The notes below the pieces were generated by a model, which searched no databases, had not been told where the DNA came from, and was given only the letters and a program-made list of their open reading frames with translations. A stretch of 64,000 bases of DNA from an uncultured Polaribacter sp. (GTDB taxonomy: Bacteria > Bacteroidota > Bacteroidia > Flavobacteriales > Flavobacteriaceae): contig NZ_CANMBY010000003.1 in the NCBI RefSeq assembly GCF_947496195.1, forward strand, positions 186,001-250,000, in the 5' to 3' direction. Each line of letters begins with the position of its first letter. Within the stretch, counting starts at the first letter, position 1. Below, piece after piece: positions 56,335 through 64,000 of this stretch. A program made the translations under genes and the position numbers.

Positions 56335-56337
56335 GAG

Positions 56338-59067
56338 ATGAGTGAAGAAATAAACGAAAACGAAGAAGTAAATAATCACAATAATCAATCTGAGAATTTA
56401 GAAAATCAGAATGATAATGTAGAAACCATAACAAAAGTTACAGGAATGTACAAAGAATGGTTTTTAGATTATGCTTCATATGTAATTTTAGAAAGAGCAG
56501 TACCTGCGTTATTAGATGGATTAAAACCTGTACAACGTAGAATAATGCATTCTATGAAAGACTTAGATGATGGACGTTACAATAAAGTAGCTAACATTGT
56601 TGGGCATACTATGCAATATCATCCTCATGGAGATGCAAGTATTGCAGATGCAATGGTTCAAATTGGTCAAAAAGAATTACTGATTGATATGCAAGGAAAC
56701 TGGGGTAATATCTTAACAGGAGATAGAGCTGCAGCTTCAAGATATATAGAAGCACGTTTATCTAAATTTGCTTTAGAAGTAGTTTTTAACCCGAAAACTA
56801 CAAAGTGGCAAGCTTCTTATGATGGTCGTAAAAGAGAACCTGTAAATTTACCTGTTAAATTTCCATTATTATTAGCTCAAGGAGCAGAAGGAATTGCAGT
56901 TGGTTTGTCAACCAAAATTTTACCACATAATTTTAATGAACTCATTGATGCTTCAATCAAATATTTAAAAGGAAGAAGTTTTAAAATTGTGCCAGACTTT
57001 TTAACTGGAGGTATTGCAGATTTTTCGAATTATAATGATGGTAAAAGAGGAGGTAAAGTAAGAGTAAGAGCTAAAATTTCTCAAATAGATAAAAAGACTT
57101 TAGTCATTACAGAAATCCCTTTTGGTACAACTACACAATCTTTAATAGATAGTATCTTAAAGGCCAATGATAAAGGAAAAATAAAAATAAAGAGGATAGA
57201 AGATAACACTGCAGCAAATGTAGAAATTTTAGTGCATTTACCCCCAAATGTATCTCCAGATAAAACAATTGATGCTTTATATGCTTTTACAAATTGTGAA
57301 AACTCAATCTCTCCTTTATGCTGTATCATTGAAGATAATAAACCCATTTTTGTTGGGGTAACTCAAATGCTAAAACATTCAACAGATCATACTGTTGAGT
57401 TGTTAAAATTGGAGTTAGAAATTCAATTAAATGAACTTGAAGAACAATGGCATTTTGCATCCCTAGAACGAATTTTTATAGAAAATAGAATCTATAGAGA
57501 TATTGAAGAAGAAGAAACTTGGGAAGGTGTTATTAAAGCGATTGATGAAGGCTTAAAACCCCACATCAAACATTTAAAGAGAGCAGTTACAGAAGAAGAT
57601 ATTGTTCGTTTAACAGAAATTAGAATTAAAAAGATTTCTAAGTTCGATATTGATAAGGCAAAACAACATATAGAAAGTTTAGAAGAAAAGATTGAAGGAG
57701 TAAAACATCATTTAGCTAATTTAATAGATTATGCTATTGATTATTTTAAAAATCTAAAAGATAAATACGGAAAAGGAAAAGAACGTAAAACCGAAATTAG
57801 AATTTTTGATGACATTGTAGCATCAAAAGTAGCTATGAATAATGCAAAGCTTTATGTGAATAGAGCAGAAGGTTTTATTGGTACTTCATTAAGAAAAGAC
57901 GAATTTGTTTGCGATTGTTCTGATATAGATGATATCATAACTTTTAGAAAAGATGGAACAATGATGGTTACTAAAATCGATGCAAAAACCTTTGTAGGTA
58001 AAGATATTATTCATGTAGCAGTCTTTAAAAAGAAAGACAAACGTACAGTGTATAATATGATGTATAGAGATGGTAAATCTGGACCAAGTTACATGAAACG
58101 TTTTAATGTTACCTCTGTAACTAGAGATAAAGAATACGATTTAGCCAATGGTAAAAAAGGTTCTATAGTACATTATTTTTCAGCAAATCCAAATGGAGAA
58201 GCAGAAGTAGTTACTATTAATTTAAGAGCAGTTGGTAGTATCAAAAAATTAAAATGGGATATAGATTTTGCAGATTTAGCAGTAAAAGGTAGAGCTGTTC
58301 GTGGTAACACTATTACTAAGTTTGCCATTAAAAAAGTTGAATTTAAAGAAGCTGGTGTTTCTACATTAAAACCTCGAAAAATTTGGTTTGATGATGCTGT
58401 ACAACGTTTAAATGTTGATGAAAGAGGGGAGTTGTTAGGTGAATTTAAAGCAGAAGATAAATTATTAATCATTACTCAAAGTGGAAAAGCAAAAGCTGTT
58501 AAACCAGATTTAGCTATGCATTTTGAAGATGATATGATTGTTTTAGAAAAATGGATACCTAAAAAACCAATATCTGCTATTTATTATGATGGTGAAAAAG
58601 AACGTTACTATATAAAACGTTTTGTTATAGAAACAACAGAAAAAGAAGAAGTTTTTATTTCTGAACATCCAAAAAGCCAGTTAGAGATTGTTGCTACAGA
58701 TTATAGACCAGTTGCAGAAGTGGTGTATTCAAAGCGTAGCTTAGAAAATGAGGAGGTTAATTTAGAGGAGTTTATTGCTGTAAAAGGAATTAAAGCGCTT
58801 GGTAATCAATTAACAACAGAGAAAATAAAGCAGGTAAACCTTTTAGAGTCTTTACCTTATGATGAACCAGAAGATGAAAAAATTGAAGAAGTAGAGGTGG
58901 TAGATGAAGAAGTTGTAGAAGATAAATTACCTTTAGATATACCAACCATAGAAAAATCTTCAACTCTAGAATTGCCTAATAAAGATGATAAGAAAGCTGC
59001 CTTATTAAAAAAAGCAATAAAAAAGAAAAAAGATAATTCAGACGATTCTCAACAATCATTATTTTAA
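56338..59067 (+). CDS. parC: DNA topoisomerase IV subunit A
   Basis: 909 residues. The winged-helix with the catalytic Tyr in RAAASRYIEARLSKFA. The quinolone-determining segment is HPHGDASIADAMVQIG, with Ser at the first position, i.e. the unmutated form. The GyrA/ParC core is followed by a degenerate C-terminal beta-pinwheel (about 525-800) and an acidic tail (residues 830-909, with long E/D runs and a Lys-rich end). Flavobacterial ParC proteins commonly have such tails. It is 3 bases after parE and 3 bases before the DUF2834 gene. Confidence 0.95.
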   Translation: MSEEINENEEVNNHNNQSENLENQNDNVETITKVTGMYKEWFLDYASYVILERAVPALLDGLKPVQRRIMHSMKDLDDGRYNKVANIVGHTMQYHPHGDASIADAMVQIGQKELLIDMQGNWGNILTGDRAAASRYIEARLSKFALEVVFNPKTTKWQASYDGRKREPVNLPVKFPLLLAQGAEGIAVGLSTKILPHNFNELIDASIKYLKGRSFKIVPDFLTGGIADFSNYNDGKRGGKVRVRAKISQIDKKTLVITEIPFGTTTQSLIDSILKANDKGKIKIKRIEDNTAANVEILVHLPPNVSPDKTIDALYAFTNCENSISPLCCIIEDNKPIFVGVTQMLKHSTDHTVELLKLELEIQLNELEEQWHFASLERIFIENRIYRDIEEEETWEGVIKAIDEGLKPHIKHLKRAVTEEDIVRLTEIRIKKISKFDIDKAKQHIESLEEKIEGVKHHLANLIDYAIDYFKNLKDKYGKGKERKTEIRIFDDIVASKVAMNNAKLYVNRAEGFIGTSLRKDEFVCDCSDIDDIITFRKDGTMMVTKIDAKTFVGKDIIHVAVFKKKDKRTVYNMMYRDGKSGPSYMKRFNVTSVTRDKEYDLANGKKGSIVHYFSANPNGEAEVVTINLRAVGSIKKLKWDIDFADLAVKGRAVRGNTITKFAIKKVEFKEAGVSTLKPRKIWFDDAVQRLNVDERGELLGEFKAEDKLLIITQSGKAKAVKPDLAMHFEDDMIVLEKWIPKKPISAIYYDGEKERYYIKRFVIETTEKEEVFISEHPKSQLEIVATDYRPVAEVVYSKRSLENEEVNLEEFIAVKGIKALGNQLTTEKIKQVNLLESLPYDEPEDEKIEEVEVVDEEVVEDKLPLDIPTIEKSSTLELPNKDDKKAALLKKAIKKKKDNSDDSQQSLF

Positions 59068-59070
59068 AAT

Positions 59071-59403
59071 ATGAAACTTAAGCATCTTTACCTTTTTTTA
59101 TCAGTATTAGGTATTTGTTACACTTGGTATTACAATATTCAATATTTTAATACTGTAGAAGATGCAAATCTGATTGGTTTTTTTAAAGATGCACAACAAA
59201 ATTTTGCTGGTAAATCTTTTGGTGCAGATTTAACTGTTGTTTGTTTAACTTTTTTTGCTTTCTTAATTCCAGAATCTTTAAGATTAAAAATTAAGTATTG
59301 GTGGACCTTAATACCATTAACATTTTTAATTGCTATAGCATTTACATTTCCTTTATTCTTATATTTGAGAGAATTATCTCTCGAAAAAAAGAATGAAATT
59401 TAG
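59071..59403 (+). CDS. DUF2834 membrane protein
   Basis: 110 residues. Three hydrophobic helices at about 5-22, 53-70 and 77-100. The segments VLGICYTWYYNIQYF and FGADLTVVCLTFFAFLIPES are the usual DUF2834 blocks. It is a small inner-membrane protein of unknown function, also seen in eukaryotic algae and other bacteria. It starts 3 bases after parC, and its end overlaps the LuxR-type regulator start by 11 bases. Confidence 0.8.
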   Translation: MKLKHLYLFLSVLGICYTWYYNIQYFNTVEDANLIGFFKDAQQNFAGKSFGADLTVVCLTFFAFLIPESLRLKIKYWWTLIPLTFLIAIAFTFPLFLYLRELSLEKKNEI

Positions 59404-60715
59404 ACTTTCTTTATTATTATGCTTTTTGTACCTCTCTTTTTTTGGGCAAGAAAAAGTATTTTATTTTAAAGATGCTAATAAAGAATATTCATCAAAAACA
59501 ATTGGTTTTGCAAATTTTAAAGAAGTTGTAGATGATATTGTTTTAGAAAGTAAAACTGATGCAGTTTTTTGGTTTAAAATTCCTAAATCTTTAGATGATG
59601 GTGATTATGTTTTTCAAATAAAAAGTATAGATACTAAAGGAACTAAAGGGTTTCAAGGAAATAAGGTTTTAGAAAAGTTACCCTACCAAAGATATAATGT
59701 CTTTCAATTTACTAGAAATGAAGATACTTTCATAAAAACTGCTTCAAATTCAAAAGCTTATTACCCTATAACTTTAAATAAATCTGATATATTTAATTTC
59801 AAAGAGAAAAAAATAATTACTTATAATAGTTTTTATTACGGTTTTTCTTTTTTGGTAATTCTTTACTGTTTTGTTTATTATTTTTATTTTAAAGATTACG
59901 CTTTCTTATACTATTCAGTCTTTTTAGCTTCTATTACTTTAGGTTTTTTAATTATTGATGGTACACTTAATTTATTTGGAGTATCAAAAAAAAATACAAA
60001 TTTTCTAATAATTACTAATTATATAGCTTTAGCTTTTTTTGCATCAAAATTTATAAACAGTTTTTTATTTTTAGAGAGCATATATCCTAAACTAAAAAAG
60101 TATACTTATACTGTTGGGGTATTAATTATTTTATCTGGCTTAATCTACTTTATTACTGATAGCCATTTATATTTATTGATATTAAATATTTTGGTATTTT
60201 CTTTATTACTAATTTATTGGTTAACATCAGTTTTACTTATTAAGAGAAATATTTATACTAAAATTTTAGTATTAGCATTTGCGCTTTTACTTTTTTCAGC
60301 TATAGATTCTTTTGTTCTTACCAACTTTGGATTCAGGATTTTTAAATCTAATCCATTATTAATGAAGATTGGTGGTATTGTTCAAATTATAGTATTATGG
60401 TTTGCTGTAATTTTTAGAGAGAAAATACTTAGAAAAGAAAATGCATTTATGAAGAAGGAAATTATTTCTTTCTCAGATTCTATAAATTTAAATGATGAAA
60501 AGGTAAAAAATGAGAATACTTTAGAAGATTTAAGTCATAGAGAAAGAGAAATTTTTAATTTAATTATTCAAGGTAAATCTAATAAAATGATATCTGCAGA
60601 ATTAAATATTTCTGTGAATACTGTAAAATTTCATATTAAAAATATTTACGAAAAATTAAATATTAAAAGTAGAAAGGAAGCTTTAAATATTGATTTAAAT
60701 ATAGCTAAAATGTAG
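59393..60715 (+). CDS. 7TM sensor with LuxR-type HTH output (DISM-like)
   Basis: 440 residues. Signal-like N-terminus (1-18, SFFGQ), extracytoplasmic sensory domain to about 140, then seven transmembrane helices (about 150-345: FYYGFSFLVILYCF, AFLYYSVFLASIT and further), and a C-terminal LuxR/FixJ HTH (LSHREREIFNLIIQGKSNKM; NISVNTVKFHIKNIYEKL). A one-component membrane-bound transcription factor: the DNA-binding domain would act from the membrane. It begins inside the DUF2834 gene. Targets are not known; C-rich motifs of a related type lie downstream at 60731-60747. Confidence 0.82.
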   Translation: MKFRLSLLLCFLYLSFFGQEKVFYFKDANKEYSSKTIGFANFKEVVDDIVLESKTDAVFWFKIPKSLDDGDYVFQIKSIDTKGTKGFQGNKVLEKLPYQRYNVFQFTRNEDTFIKTASNSKAYYPITLNKSDIFNFKEKKIITYNSFYYGFSFLVILYCFVYYFYFKDYAFLYYSVFLASITLGFLIIDGTLNLFGVSKKNTNFLIITNYIALAFFASKFINSFLFLESIYPKLKKYTYTVGVLIILSGLIYFITDSHLYLLILNILVFSLLLIYWLTSVLLIKRNIYTKILVLAFALLLFSAIDSFVLTNFGFRIFKSNPLLMKIGGIVQIIVLWFAVIFREKILRKENAFMKKEIISFSDSINLNDEKVKNENTLEDLSHREREIFNLIIQGKSNKMISAELNISVNTVKFHIKNIYEKLNIKSRKEALNIDLNIAKM

Positions 60716-60730
60716 TTTTTTAGCACATTA

Positions 60731-60747
60731 CTACCCTAAAACTACCC
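60731..60747 (+). promoter_or_regulatory. Candidate operator: CTACCCTAAAACTACCC
   Basis: CTACCC repeated at an 11-base period with TAAAA between, 15 bases after the LuxR gene's stop and about 32 bases before a TAAATTTG box. It is similar in character to the CCCCTAAAA array at 22331. Confidence 0.35.
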
Positions 60748-60779
60748 AACTAAAAACAAGTAAACTTAATAGAAAACAT

Positions 60780-60787
60780 TAAATTTG
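60780..60787 (+). promoter_or_regulatory. Orphan -7 box with no gene downstream
   Basis: TAAATTTG fits TAnnTTTG. No reading frame follows; a terminator hairpin lies 45 bases on. It may drive a short RNA of about 65 bases. Confidence 0.35.
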
Positions 60788-60831
60788 TATGTATAAATTA
60801 TATTCCCCATCTTTATTATACTATCCAAACT

Positions 60832-60860
60832 ACTCTTGACAATCTGTCAAGAGTTTTTTT
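60832..60860 (+). terminator. Rho-independent terminator
   Basis: ACTCTTGACA (60832-60841), loop ATC, TGTCAAGAGT (60845-60854), then seven T. It ends transcripts from the LuxR-type gene (117 bases downstream of its stop) and of the possible short RNA. Confidence 0.85.
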
Positions 60861-61995
60861 ATTTCATCTTTTCAAAAAAAGTAAATTTATAGTTTGGCAA
60901 CAATTCTGGATTTGTAATTTTTATGATATCCTTTAAGACTAAATCTGGTCTAGTTGGTGCCAATTCATAATAAATAATTCCACCTGTTTTACCCTTTTTA
61001 ATTGATGGTGAATAAATTTTATCCTCTTTAAAAGTAGTAAACTTTTCATACAACTTATTAGAACTTAACATTTGTTCTTTAGATGAAAAATAACCTGGAG
61101 CAATCCAATAATCAGCATTAATTCCTTTTTCAAAAACGCTTTCAAAGCTTAAAGATAAACTGCCTTTACCTTTAGTGTTTTTCCATAAATAATTAACATT
61201 AGCATCTTCTAAAAATTGAGCTACAAAACTATCTCCTGCAGGTAAATTCCATATATCTTTACTCATAATGGCTCCAGATAATACAGTTTGTTGTTTTGTT
61301 GATTTTAGGGCTATTTTTTTAGCTTCTAAATAATTGTTTTCAATTTCATTAAAAATACTGTCAGCAAGTTGTTCTTTGTCAAATAAAACTCCAAAAAATT
61401 TAATCCATTCAGCTCTACCCAATGGTGTTTCTTCTAGCCAATCTCCATTGTAAATTACATTTATTCCAGATTTTTGAATTGTAGATAAAGATTTGTCAGC
61501 AGACGAAACACTATAACCAACAATTAATTCTGGTTGTAAATCCAATAATATCTCTGTATTTAATGCATTTTCTTTTCCTATTTCTTTTATTTTACCTAGA
61601 TCAATTAATTGCCTAGTTTTTTCTGATGAAACATATCTAGAAAAAGGAAATCCAATTATTGATTTTTCTTCTTTTAGCAATTCAACCATTGGTATATGAG
61701 TAGTTGATGTTACAATTATTTCTTTTATAGGGACCTGAATAATTTTCTTATCCAAATCATTTAAATTTTTACTTGAAGATTTATTATAAACTTTATACTC
61801 ATAAATTTCATTAGATCCTTTATAAGCTGATTTAATAATTAGTTTTTTAAATCTATTTTCTTCAACTATATCAAATCCTTTTGCATATTTAATGGTAGTT
61901 TTTTTAGTTGATTCAACTTTTTTATTTACAGTTTCTTTTTTACAAGAAACTAAAATTAGTAAAAGCAACAAGAAAGCATAAGAACTATTTTTCAT
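60859..61995 (-). CDS. BtuF-like ABC-transporter substrate-binding lipoprotein
   Basis: 378 residues. Lipobox ILVSC, Cys18. It has the periplasmic-binding-protein type III (helical-backbone) fold: [56 protein letters not shown] [20 protein letters not shown]; and the conserved terminal [17 protein letters not shown] ([11 protein letters not shown]). In flavobacteria this type binds cobalamin or haem/siderophore. Beside a cobalamin riboswitch and BtuB-like receptor, vitamin B12 is likely. The start overlaps the guaC stop by four bases (ATGA). Confidence 0.82.
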   Translation of the reverse strand: MKNSSYAFLLLLLILVSCKKETVNKKVESTKKTTIKYAKGFDIVEENRFKKLIIKSAYKGSNEIYEYKVYNKSSSKNLNDLDKKIIQVPIKEIIVTSTTHIPMVELLKEEKSIIGFPFSRYVSSEKTRQLIDLGKIKEIGKENALNTEILLDLQPELIVGYSVSSADKSLSTIQKSGINVIYNGDWLEETPLGRAEWIKFFGVLFDKEQLADSIFNEIENNYLEAKKIALKSTKQQTVLSGAIMSKDIWNLPAGDSFVAQFLEDANVNYLWKNTKGKGSLSLSFESVFEKGINADYWIAPGYFSSKEQMLSSNKLYEKFTTFKEDKIYSPSIKKGKTGGIIYYELAPTRPDLVLKDIIKITNPELLPNYKFTFFEKMK

Positions 61996-63032
61996 TTTGT
62001 AAATACTTGATTTTCTTGTTCCTGAACTCTAATAAAAGTTGTTCTTTTGGTTAGCTCTTTTAATCTTCTAGCTCCTACATATGTACAAGTAGAACGTAAA
62101 CCTCCTAAAATATCTATTACAGTATTCTCAACATTTCCTTTAAAAGGAATTTTTACTGTTTTACCTTCAGAAGCTCTGTAGTCTGCAACACCACCTGAAT
62201 GTTTATTCATAGCTGTTTCAGAGCTCATGCCATAAAAAGCTTTAAATTTTTCGCCATTTTCCTCTATAATCTCTCCACCACTTTCTGTATGTCCAGCTAG
62301 CATGCCACCTAACATTACAAAATCTGCATTTGCTCCAAAGGCTTTAGCAACATCTCCAGGAACTTTACAGCCACCATCAGAAATTATTTGACCACCTAAA
62401 CCATGAGCAGCATCAGCACACTCAATAATGGCAGATAATTGAGGATAACCAACTCCTGTTTTTACTCTTGTTGTACATACAGAACCTGGTCCAATACCCA
62501 CTTTAATAATATCTGCTCCAGATAATAACAATTCTTCTACCATTTCACCAGTTACTACATTACCAGCTATTATTACTTTATTAGGATGTTGTTTGCGCAT
62601 TTTTCTAACGAATTCTACAAAATGTTCTGAATAGCCGTTTGCAACATCAATACAAATAAAATTTATTTGTGGAAATTCATTTAAAATTGTTTTTACCTTT
62701 TTAGCATCTTCTTTACTTGTACCTGTACTTATTGCAATATTATTTAAAGTATTTACTGACGATTCATGAATAAATTTTCTCCAATCATCAATAGTATAAT
62801 GCTTATGAATTGCTGTAAAAATATTGTGGTTACTTAATGCTTTTGCCATATTAAAAGTACCAACAGTATCCATATTTGCAGCTATAATAGGTACTCCTTT
62901 CCAAGTTATATCACTGTGTAAAAAATTGAACTCTCTTTCCAGTGTTACTTCAGACCTAGATTTTAGAGTAGATCTTTTAGGTCGAAACATAACGTCTTTA
63001 AAGCCTAATTTTAAATCATTTTCGATTCTCAT
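61992..63032 (-). CDS. guaC: GMP reductase
   Basis: 346 residues, the full GuaC length. It converts GMP to IMP and ammonia with NADPH. IMPDH-type barrel without CBS domains: [37 protein letters not shown], the catalytic-Cys loop [20 protein letters not shown], and the flap segment [14 protein letters not shown] with [11 protein letters not shown]. Cys and the K-type pattern distinguish it from IMPDH. It precedes the BtuF-like gene with a 4-base overlap. It is divergent from the riboswitch region (380 bases). Confidence 0.95.
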   Translation of the reverse strand: MRIENDLKLGFKDVMFRPKRSTLKSRSEVTLEREFNFLHSDITWKGVPIIAANMDTVGTFNMAKALSNHNIFTAIHKHYTIDDWRKFIHESSVNTLNNIAISTGTSKEDAKKVKTILNEFPQINFICIDVANGYSEHFVEFVRKMRKQHPNKVIIAGNVVTGEMVEELLLSGADIIKVGIGPGSVCTTRVKTGVGYPQLSAIIECADAAHGLGGQIISDGGCKVPGDVAKAFGANADFVMLGGMLAGHTESGGEIIEENGEKFKAFYGMSSETAMNKHSGGVADYRASEGKTVKIPFKGNVENTVIDILGGLRSTCTYVGARRLKELTKRTTFIRVQEQENQVFTK

Positions 63033-63104
63033 ATTTAAAATTTATTAGATTTTAAAGATATCAATTTTAGGTATCTTAAAAAGAATTTGCAATAAAATTT
63101 ATAT

Positions 63105-63112
63105 TACATTTG
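63105..63112 (+). promoter_or_regulatory. Candidate -7 promoter box for the riboswitch-btuB transcript
   Basis: TACATTTG fits TAnnTTTG, with a TTTG 15 bases upstream (63086-63089). A start site at about 63119 places the aptamer at the very 5' end of the RNA. Confidence 0.55.
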
Positions 63113-63124
63113 TCAAGATTTTTG

Positions 63125-63345
63125 GTTTTTGTATAAATATCGGTTTATACAAAATTAAAAGGGAATTTGGTGAAAATCCAAAACTGTTCCCGCAACTGTA
63201 AGTTTATGCTGATTTTAGTTTCAGCACTTTTTTAAGGATGTTATTTTTCTTATGCCACTGACATTTAATGTTGGGAAGGCGAATAACATAAAACAAGTCA
63301 GGAGACCTGCCTAAAGTCACGAGTTAAAAACTTTCGGGATAAAAG
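63125..63345 (+). ncRNA. Cobalamin riboswitch
   Basis: It fills the 380-base gap between guaC and the TonB gene. Conserved aptamer parts in order: GGGAATTTGGTGAAAATCC (63171), CCGCAACTGTAAG, GGGAAGGCGAATAA, and the B12 box AAGTCAGGAGACCTGCC (63295-63311). These are the cobalamin aptamer core elements. The expression platform lies after it, before the start codon at 63413. It probably represses the downstream receptor when adenosyl- or other cobalamin is high. Confidence 0.92.
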
Positions 63346-63412
63346 TTTATGTACTAATATTTTTCTGTACAGAATATTTACCTGATTTATTGTATTAATT
63401 AAATCATTAAAA

Positions 63413-64000
63413 ATGAAAAAGCAATTATTAATTGTTAGTGTGTTGGCATGCAATTTTGTTAACACAAATTTATTTTCTCAAGAAAAAAAAGAGAAAATAG
63501 AATCTTTAGAAGAAGTTGTAGTTACTGCAACAAAATTTGAAACCAATAAAAAGAATATTGGTAAAATAGTATATAAAATCACTCAAGAAACAATAGAAAA
63601 CAGTAGAGGAAAATCTATTGTAGATTTATTAAATGATGTTCCTGGTGTAGAAATTAATGGTAACTTTAGTACAAGAGGCCAAAATTTAGGATATTATATA
63701 AGAGGAGGAAGAAATAGACAAGTTGCAATATTAATTGATGGTGTAAATGTAAATGATCCATCATCATTTAATGGTGATTTTGATCTAAGACAATTAGATA
63801 TTAATCAAATTGAAAGAATAGAAGTTTTAAAAGGAGCTTCTTCAACTTTATATGGTACAGGTGCTGCAACTGGGGTTATCAATATCATTTTAAAAAAAGC
63901 TTCAAAAAATAGTTTTTCAGGTACTTTTAATTCTTTTGTAGGTACAAATTCATCAAGTGAAAATAATCGTTTTGCAGCAGATGAAATTTCAACTAATTTT
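63413..64000 (+). CDS. btuB: TonB-dependent vitamin B12 receptor, BtuB-like (3' end outside the window)
   Basis: 196 codons visible, reading on beyond the window. Signal peptide about 1-22 (TNLFSQ). A TonB box ESLEEVVVTATK and the plug (IVDLLNDVPGVEINGNFSTR; YYIRGGRNRQVAILIDGVN; RIEVLKGASSTLYGTGAATG) follow directly; there is no carboxypeptidase-like N-terminal domain, unlike the receptor at 23739. The riboswitch upstream supports cobalamin as the ligand. The barrel is cut off. Confidence 0.85.
   Translation, partial: MKKQLLIVSVLACNFVNTNLFSQEKKEKIESLEEVVVTATKFETNKKNIGKIVYKITQETIENSRGKSIVDLLNDVPGVEINGNFSTRGQNLGYYIRGGRNRQVAILIDGVNVNDPSSFNGDFDLRQLDINQIERIEVLKGASSTLYGTGAATGVINIILKKASKNSFSGTFNSFVGTNSSSENNRFAADEISTNF

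Overview
The window is chromosomal DNA from a marine-type member of the Flavobacteriaceae (Bacteroidota), most like Polaribacter, Tenacibaculum or their relatives. This rests on very AT-rich DNA, the Bacteroidota -7 promoter box TAnnTTTG in front of many genes, a DnaX without the usual zinc cysteines, TonB receptors with carboxypeptidase-like N-terminal domains, DUF3857, DUF1015 and DUF4331 proteins, and laminarin-type glycosidases. The genus is inferred from gene content, not from an alignment. No tRNA, rRNA, CRISPR array, IS element or prophage was seen. Both ends of the window cut through a gene.

Layout. 1-8435 is a glycan or exopolysaccharide locus: the end of a family-4 glycosyltransferase, a translationally coupled minus-strand trio (large PTPS-related membrane protein, Ig-like secreted protein, membrane-anchored GH5-like protein), and divergently a response-regulator/GT2 fusion followed by a small degenerate GT-A-like protein. 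8436-20825 is housekeeping: mnmE, mscS, dps, miaE, a CPA-type antiporter, dnaX, msrA, an OmpH/Skp protein, miaA and a K+ channel. 21018-25967 is a DUF4331-DUF4331-TPR-TonB receptor cluster. 26047-33634 (minus) holds a papain-like protease, a large caspase-like protease with five tandem repeats, an ECF sigma factor, its anti-sigma factor and an EGF/DUF1566 lipoprotein, apparently one transcription unit.

33727-41840 (minus) is a long operon: LuxC-type acyl-CoA reductase, serC, serA, DUF1015, YggS, an exonuclease/GIY-YIG fusion and a DUF3857 pseudo-transglutaminase. 41911-54221 carries ferredoxin, ychF, a GH16 glucanase with gcvT, an aminopeptidase P, topB, tex, a GNAT acetyltransferase and lysA. 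54478-60715 carries parE-parC, a DUF2834 protein and a 7TM-LuxR sensor-regulator. 60859-64000 is a cobalamin region: a BtuF-like lipoprotein with guaC on the minus strand, then a cobalamin riboswitch and the start of a BtuB-type receptor on the plus strand.

The best candidates for something little described are the caspase/papain/sigma/anti-sigma operon, the REC-GT2 fusion with its GT-like partner, and the split-DUF4331/TPR/TonB cluster. Smaller structural curiosities are a palindromic repeat read in frame inside topB, a perfect 39-bp palindrome before msrA, a hairpin that places the sigma factor start codon in its loop, and 10-bp-periodic CCCCTAAAA motifs.
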